Positions 61,023-64,000 of a stretch of 64,000 bases of DNA are shown piece by piece. The notes below the pieces were generated by a model. It searched no databases, was not told where the DNA came from, and was given only the letters and a program-made list of their open reading frames with translations. The stretch spans positions 3,040,001 to 3,104,000 of the forward strand of contig NZ_CP040936.1 of NCBI RefSeq assembly GCF_006352025.1. Direction: 5' to 3'. Source of the DNA: Hymenobacter sp. DG01. GTDB lineage: Bacteria; Bacteroidota; Bacteroidia; Cytophagales; Hymenobacteraceae. The translations under genes were made by a program, and so were the position numbers. Within the stretch, counting starts at the first letter, position 1, and each line of letters begins with the position of its first letter.

Positions 61023-61691
61023 ATGAAAAAAGTTCTGCTTTCCCTGCTGCTCAGCGGCGCTACCCTGGGCGTAGCCTCCGCTCAGGTTGAAATTGGGCTA
61101 AAGGTTTCGCCCTCTATTACCCACCTGCGGGCTGGCTCCCTGGAAAACGGGCTGCAAAATGAGAAGGCCAAGCTGGGCATTGGCGGCGGCATCATCGTCG
61201 ATTACTTCTTCGGTGAAAACTATGCCTTCGGCACGGGCCTGGAGCTTACGGGCAAGGGTGGCACCATCAGCTACTTCGACCCCGCCCTGAATCGGCGTGA
61301 GCAGCAGAAAATCGGGTTGCAGTACCTACAGGTTCCCGTCACGGTGAAGCTGTTCACCAACGACATTGCCACCGATACCAAGCTGTACTTCCAGCTGGGC
61401 GGCTCGCTGAACGCGGCCATTGCCGGGCGCCTCGGCGGCGAGAAATACTATACGGACCCCGCCACACAGGAAAAAACCAAAGCTGCCAAGCACGTCATCA
61501 TCCCCGATGTAGGGCTGCGGGCTGGTTTCGGTGTGGAGCGCCAGCTGGGCAAGAGCACCCGCGTGCTGGCCGGCCTGAGCTACCACCGCGGCCTGCTCAA
61601 CATCGACAATTACTTCGAAGACGAGCGGGGTTTCAGGGAGGTAGAGCTGAAGAACAGTGAGTTTGCTCTCGATTTGGGCATGAAGTTCTAA
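61023..61691 (+). CDS. PorT-like outer membrane beta-barrel protein, paralogue 4
   Basis: The 222-residue protein has a signal peptide (MKKVLLSLLLSGATLGVASA-QV) and PorT-family blocks: VEIGLKVSPSITHLRAGS, YAFGTGLELTGKGGTISYF, YLQVPVTVKLFTNDI, LYFQLGGSLNAAI, and terminal FALDLGMKF. It is the same broad family as the three tandem genes at 28-31 kb but more diverged. TATCTTTA at 60940-60947 is a possible -7 box. Confidence 0.82.
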   Translation: MKKVLLSLLLSGATLGVASAQVEIGLKVSPSITHLRAGSLENGLQNEKAKLGIGGGIIVDYFFGENYAFGTGLELTGKGGTISYFDPALNRREQQKIGLQYLQVPVTVKLFTNDIATDTKLYFQLGGSLNAAIAGRLGGEKYYTDPATQEKTKAAKHVIIPDVGLRAGFGVERQLGKSTRVLAGLSYHRGLLNIDNYFEDERGFREVELKNSEFALDLGMKF

Positions 61692-61705
61692 CCCAGTTAT
61701 TCTGT

Positions 61706-61752
61706 TAAGCAACAGGGCCCGCGCACCTATGGTGCGCGGGCCCTGTTGCTTA
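61706..61752. terminator. 22-bp hairpin between convergent genes
   Basis: Perfect stem 61706-61727 with 61731-61752 and a 3-nt loop; the stem is very GC-rich. There is no T-tract, yet its position between two convergent genes implies bidirectional termination. It overlaps the kinase stop codon by 3 bp. Confidence 0.75.
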
Positions 61753-64000
61753 GCTTAACCCCGAATCGGAGGGTAGCTCTCGGGGGAGTTCGTGCAGGGC
61801 CTGCCGGAGCTTTGCTGCTACCTGCGCTACGGCAGCCTGGGCCGTAGCACTAGCCGACTCACTGGCTGGCAGTGGCTGCTCCAGTGCCTGCACGGCCGCC
61901 CCTACCCCCCGTATGCCCAGCGACTCTACCCCTGGCCTGATATGATGGATGATGGCCGCCACCTGAGCCCAATTCTGGGTAGCTGCGGCCGTTTCCAGCT
62001 GAGCCAGACTAGTGGGCATGCTCCCCAAAAACGACCGGATGATCTTGGCTACGAAAGCGTCGCGGCCGTGCGCCAGTCCCCGTAGGCGGGTCAGGTCGTA
62101 GCTGGCTTGGGCCGCCGGGGTAGGGGTAGCATCAGGCTGCAGCAAGGCTTCCAGGTTTCGGTACAGGTCAGCCTCCTCAAAGGGCTTGGTCAGGCAGGCA
62201 TTCATGCCGGCGGCCAGGTAGCGGGCATTATCCGAGCGGAAAGCGTTGGCCGTCAGAGCCAGAATGGGCACGTTGGCGCGGACCGGGTCGGGCAGCTGCC
62301 GGATAACTGCCGTAGCTTCCAGCCCACTCATACCAGGCATCTGAATGTCCATCAGTACCGCATCGTAAAGACGGTGCCGGACCATTTCCAGCCCTACCTG
62401 CCCGTTTTCGGCCTCATCTACCTCCACGCCCCATTCTTCCAGCAGCATGCGGGCTACGTCGCGGTTTACCTCGTTGTCTTCTACCAGCAACACCCGGCGG
62501 CCGCGCAGCAAGCCGGTATCAAAGGCAGAAGGCGTTGGCTCAGGCGCCACGGCCGGAGTGCGCGGCAGCGTCAGGACAAACCGGAACGTGCTACCCTTGC
62601 CGACCTCACTTTCTACCGTCAGCACGCCGCCCAGCTGCTCTACGATGGCCCGCGAAATACTCAGGCCCAGCCCAGTACCGCCAAACCGCCGCGTGGTGTC
62701 GGCGTAGGCCTGCGTAAAACCCTCGAAAATGCGCTCCTGCTGCTCCGCCGGAACCCCTATGCCCGTATCCGCTACCACAAACTCCACCGTAAGCGTGTCG
62801 GCGTCAGAGCTTAGCTGGCGGCTGGCAACGGTAACGTGGCCACCGGGCTCGGTAAACTTGATGGCATTGGCCACCAGATTAATCATCACCTGATTGATGC
62901 GGTGCGGGTCGCCGATAACCCAAGGCAGCGGGCAGGAGTCGCGGAGTGGGGTGCCGGCCACGGTCAGGCCCTTCTCTACGGCCTGCAGCACCAGGGGCTG
63001 CAGGGCCTCGCTCAGCGAGGTACAGAGGTTAAAGGAAGTTTGCTCGAACTCCAGTTTGCCGGAGGTAATCTTGGCCATGTCCAGCACATCGTTGATGATG
63101 CTGAGCAGGTGCTGCCCAGAGCTGCGAATGATGCCCACCAACTCCTGTTGCCGGGCATCGAGGCGGGTTTTGGCGAGCTGCCCGGCCATGCCCAGCACCC
63201 CGTTCATGGGCGTCCGGATTTCGTGACTCATATTGGCCAAGAAATTTTCCCGGGCCCGCAGAGCCGCCTCGGCCTCATCCTTCGCCTGGTTCAACTCCTG
63301 CTCTACCAGAATGCGCTTGGTGATGTTGATCAGGTAAAGGTTCGCGTATCCCTCCGTGGCAAAGGGCGCCACAAAAGCCGCGTAGAAATTGTCGCCTACC
63401 GGAATATCTACCTGCCAGGGCTGGCTATGGGTCAGGGCGGTAGCGGCCAGCCGCTGGGTTTTAGTCAGTAGCCGGCTCTGGTCGGCCTCGGCTAGGGACT
63501 GAAACAGGGCGTTAGCGGCCGGGTTGGTATACAGCAGCTGTCCGCTTGCATCCAGCCGGAAAATAGGGTTGGGATTCTGGCCCGGAATACTAGCCACGGC
63601 CCTCAGTTGCACTGTGGCCCGGTGGTACTCCGTTATGTCGCGCAGCCGGATCAAAACGTTTACCGCGGTATCATCGTCGCCCTGAATCGGCATAAAATCC
63701 CGTTCCAGTACCCGGCCATCCAGCAGTTCCACTGGGTCGTTAAACACTGGCGTCCCCTTCTGGCGCTTGCTACGCACCTGCTGCTCAAAAGCAGCCGGGT
63801 CAACAGTCAGCTGCATCAACACGGCCGCCAGCTCCTGCCACGCCCGGCCTACCCAGTATGCGGCCGGCTCCTCTATGTCCCACAGCGCACAGAACCGCTC
63901 ATTCACCAGGGCGATGCGGCCGGCTGCATCCGTGAGCAGAATTCCTTCCTGCAAATGACTCAACAGCTGATCCAGCCGGCTGGCAACACTACTCGCTCGG
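61750..64000 (-). CDS. Hybrid sensor histidine kinase, 5' end outside the window
   Basis: The frame is open to the right edge, so at least the N-terminus is missing; a TTG at 63963 is not a credible start. In order: PAS-like domain ([17 protein letters not shown]), second PAS ([26 protein letters not shown]), HisKA with phosphorylatable His in [11 protein letters not shown] (codon 63223-63225), HATPase_c ([28 protein letters not shown]), a receiver domain with Asp in [11 protein letters not shown] (codon 62347-62349), and a C-terminal HPt-like domain ([16 protein letters not shown]). It is a BarA/ArcB-type phosphorelay kinase whose final partner is unknown. Confidence 0.9.
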   Translation of the reverse strand, partial: RASSVASRLDQLLSHLQEGILLTDAAGRIALVNERFCALWDIEEPAAYWVGRAWQELAAVLMQLTVDPAAFEQQVRSKRQKGTPVFNDPVELLDGRVLERDFMPIQGDDDTAVNVLIRLRDITEYHRATVQLRAVASIPGQNPNPIFRLDASGQLLYTNPAANALFQSLAEADQSRLLTKTQRLAATALTHSQPWQVDIPVGDNFYAAFVAPFATEGYANLYLINITKRILVEQELNQAKDEAEAALRARENFLANMSHEIRTPMNGVLGMAGQLAKTRLDARQQELVGIIRSSGQHLLSIINDVLDMAKITSGKLEFEQTSFNLCTSLSEALQPLVLQAVEKGLTVAGTPLRDSCPLPWVIGDPHRINQVMINLVANAIKFTEPGGHVTVASRQLSSDADTLTVEFVVADTGIGVPAEQQERIFEGFTQAYADTTRRFGGTGLGLSISRAIVEQLGGVLTVESEVGKGSTFRFVLTLPRTPAVAPEPTPSAFDTGLLRGRRVLLVEDNEVNRDVARMLLEEWGVEVDEAENGQVGLEMVRHRLYDAVLMDIQMPGMSGLEATAVIRQLPDPVRANVPILALTANAFRSDNARYLAAGMNACLTKPFEEADLYRNLEALLQPDATPTPAAQASYDLTRLRGLAHGRDAFVAKIIRSFLGSMPTSLAQLETAAATQNWAQVAAIIHHIRPGVESLGIRGVGAAVQALEQPLPASESASATAQAAVAQVAAKLRQALHELPRELPSDSGLS

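Overview
The window looks like a chromosomal segment of a high-GC member of the Bacteroidota, most likely Hymenobacter or a close Cytophagales relative. The reasons are: many -7 boxes of the Bacteroidota type TAnnTTTG (usually TACCTTTG), Bacteroidota-type families (GldB, PorT-like outer membrane barrels, DUF2480, ribosomal protein bTHX, a Wzi/RemB-like barrel), few obvious Shine-Dalgarno sequences, and a very frequent GGGGTAG/CTACCCC word. The species is an inference. No virus, plasmid or CRISPR array is evident.

Layout. 0.4-5.3 kb: leftward serine hydrolase, lipoprotein, Kv-type channel with zinc ribbon, APC permease. 5.4-9.3 kb: leftward run rpmH-rnpA-S41 protease-tsaB-DUF2480. 9.5-14 kb: M61 peptidase, lipoprotein, small hydrophilic protein, PfkB kinase, tRNA-His. 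14-18 kb: DEAD-box helicase, a MITE-like palindrome, small membrane protein, upp, FemAB-like protein. 18-27 kb: rightward Wzi/RemB-like barrel, small conserved protein, MsbA-like ABC exporter, gmhA, comM-like ATPase, pyrD and the tiny ribosomal protein gene bTHX. 27-31 kb: PagL-like deacylase and three tandem PorT-like barrel genes. 31-39 kb: M20 dipeptidase, plsY with an A+T-rich follower, palindromic and pentanucleotide repeats, then a 1736-residue secreted protein of unknown function. 39-46.5 kb: prmA, a frameshifted OmpA lipoprotein gene, tpiA, TspO-like protein, uvrA.

46.6-53.2 kb looks accessory: two tandem NTF2-like proteins, an orphan HsdR_N-type nuclease-like gene, an SGNH hydrolase, an alpha/beta hydrolase lacking its nucleophile serine, and a C2H2-finger gene split by an IS5-type insertion sequence. 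Just downstream lies a tight cluster of three perfect DnaA boxes. 53.2-64 kb: NlpE-like lipoprotein, MFS transporter, ECF sigma factor overlapping a small partner gene, nth, a gldB-glycosyltransferase pair, a fourth PorT-like barrel and a hybrid histidine kinase running off the right edge.

Most genes are housekeeping or envelope functions. The observations most worth a second look are the A9 frameshift in the OmpA gene, the IS-split zinc-finger gene, the DnaA-box cluster, three families of intergenic palindromes, -7 boxes placed 4-10 bp before start codons (leaderless mRNAs), and the giant lysine-tailed secreted protein. I did not find a clear multi-gene system that is certainly new.
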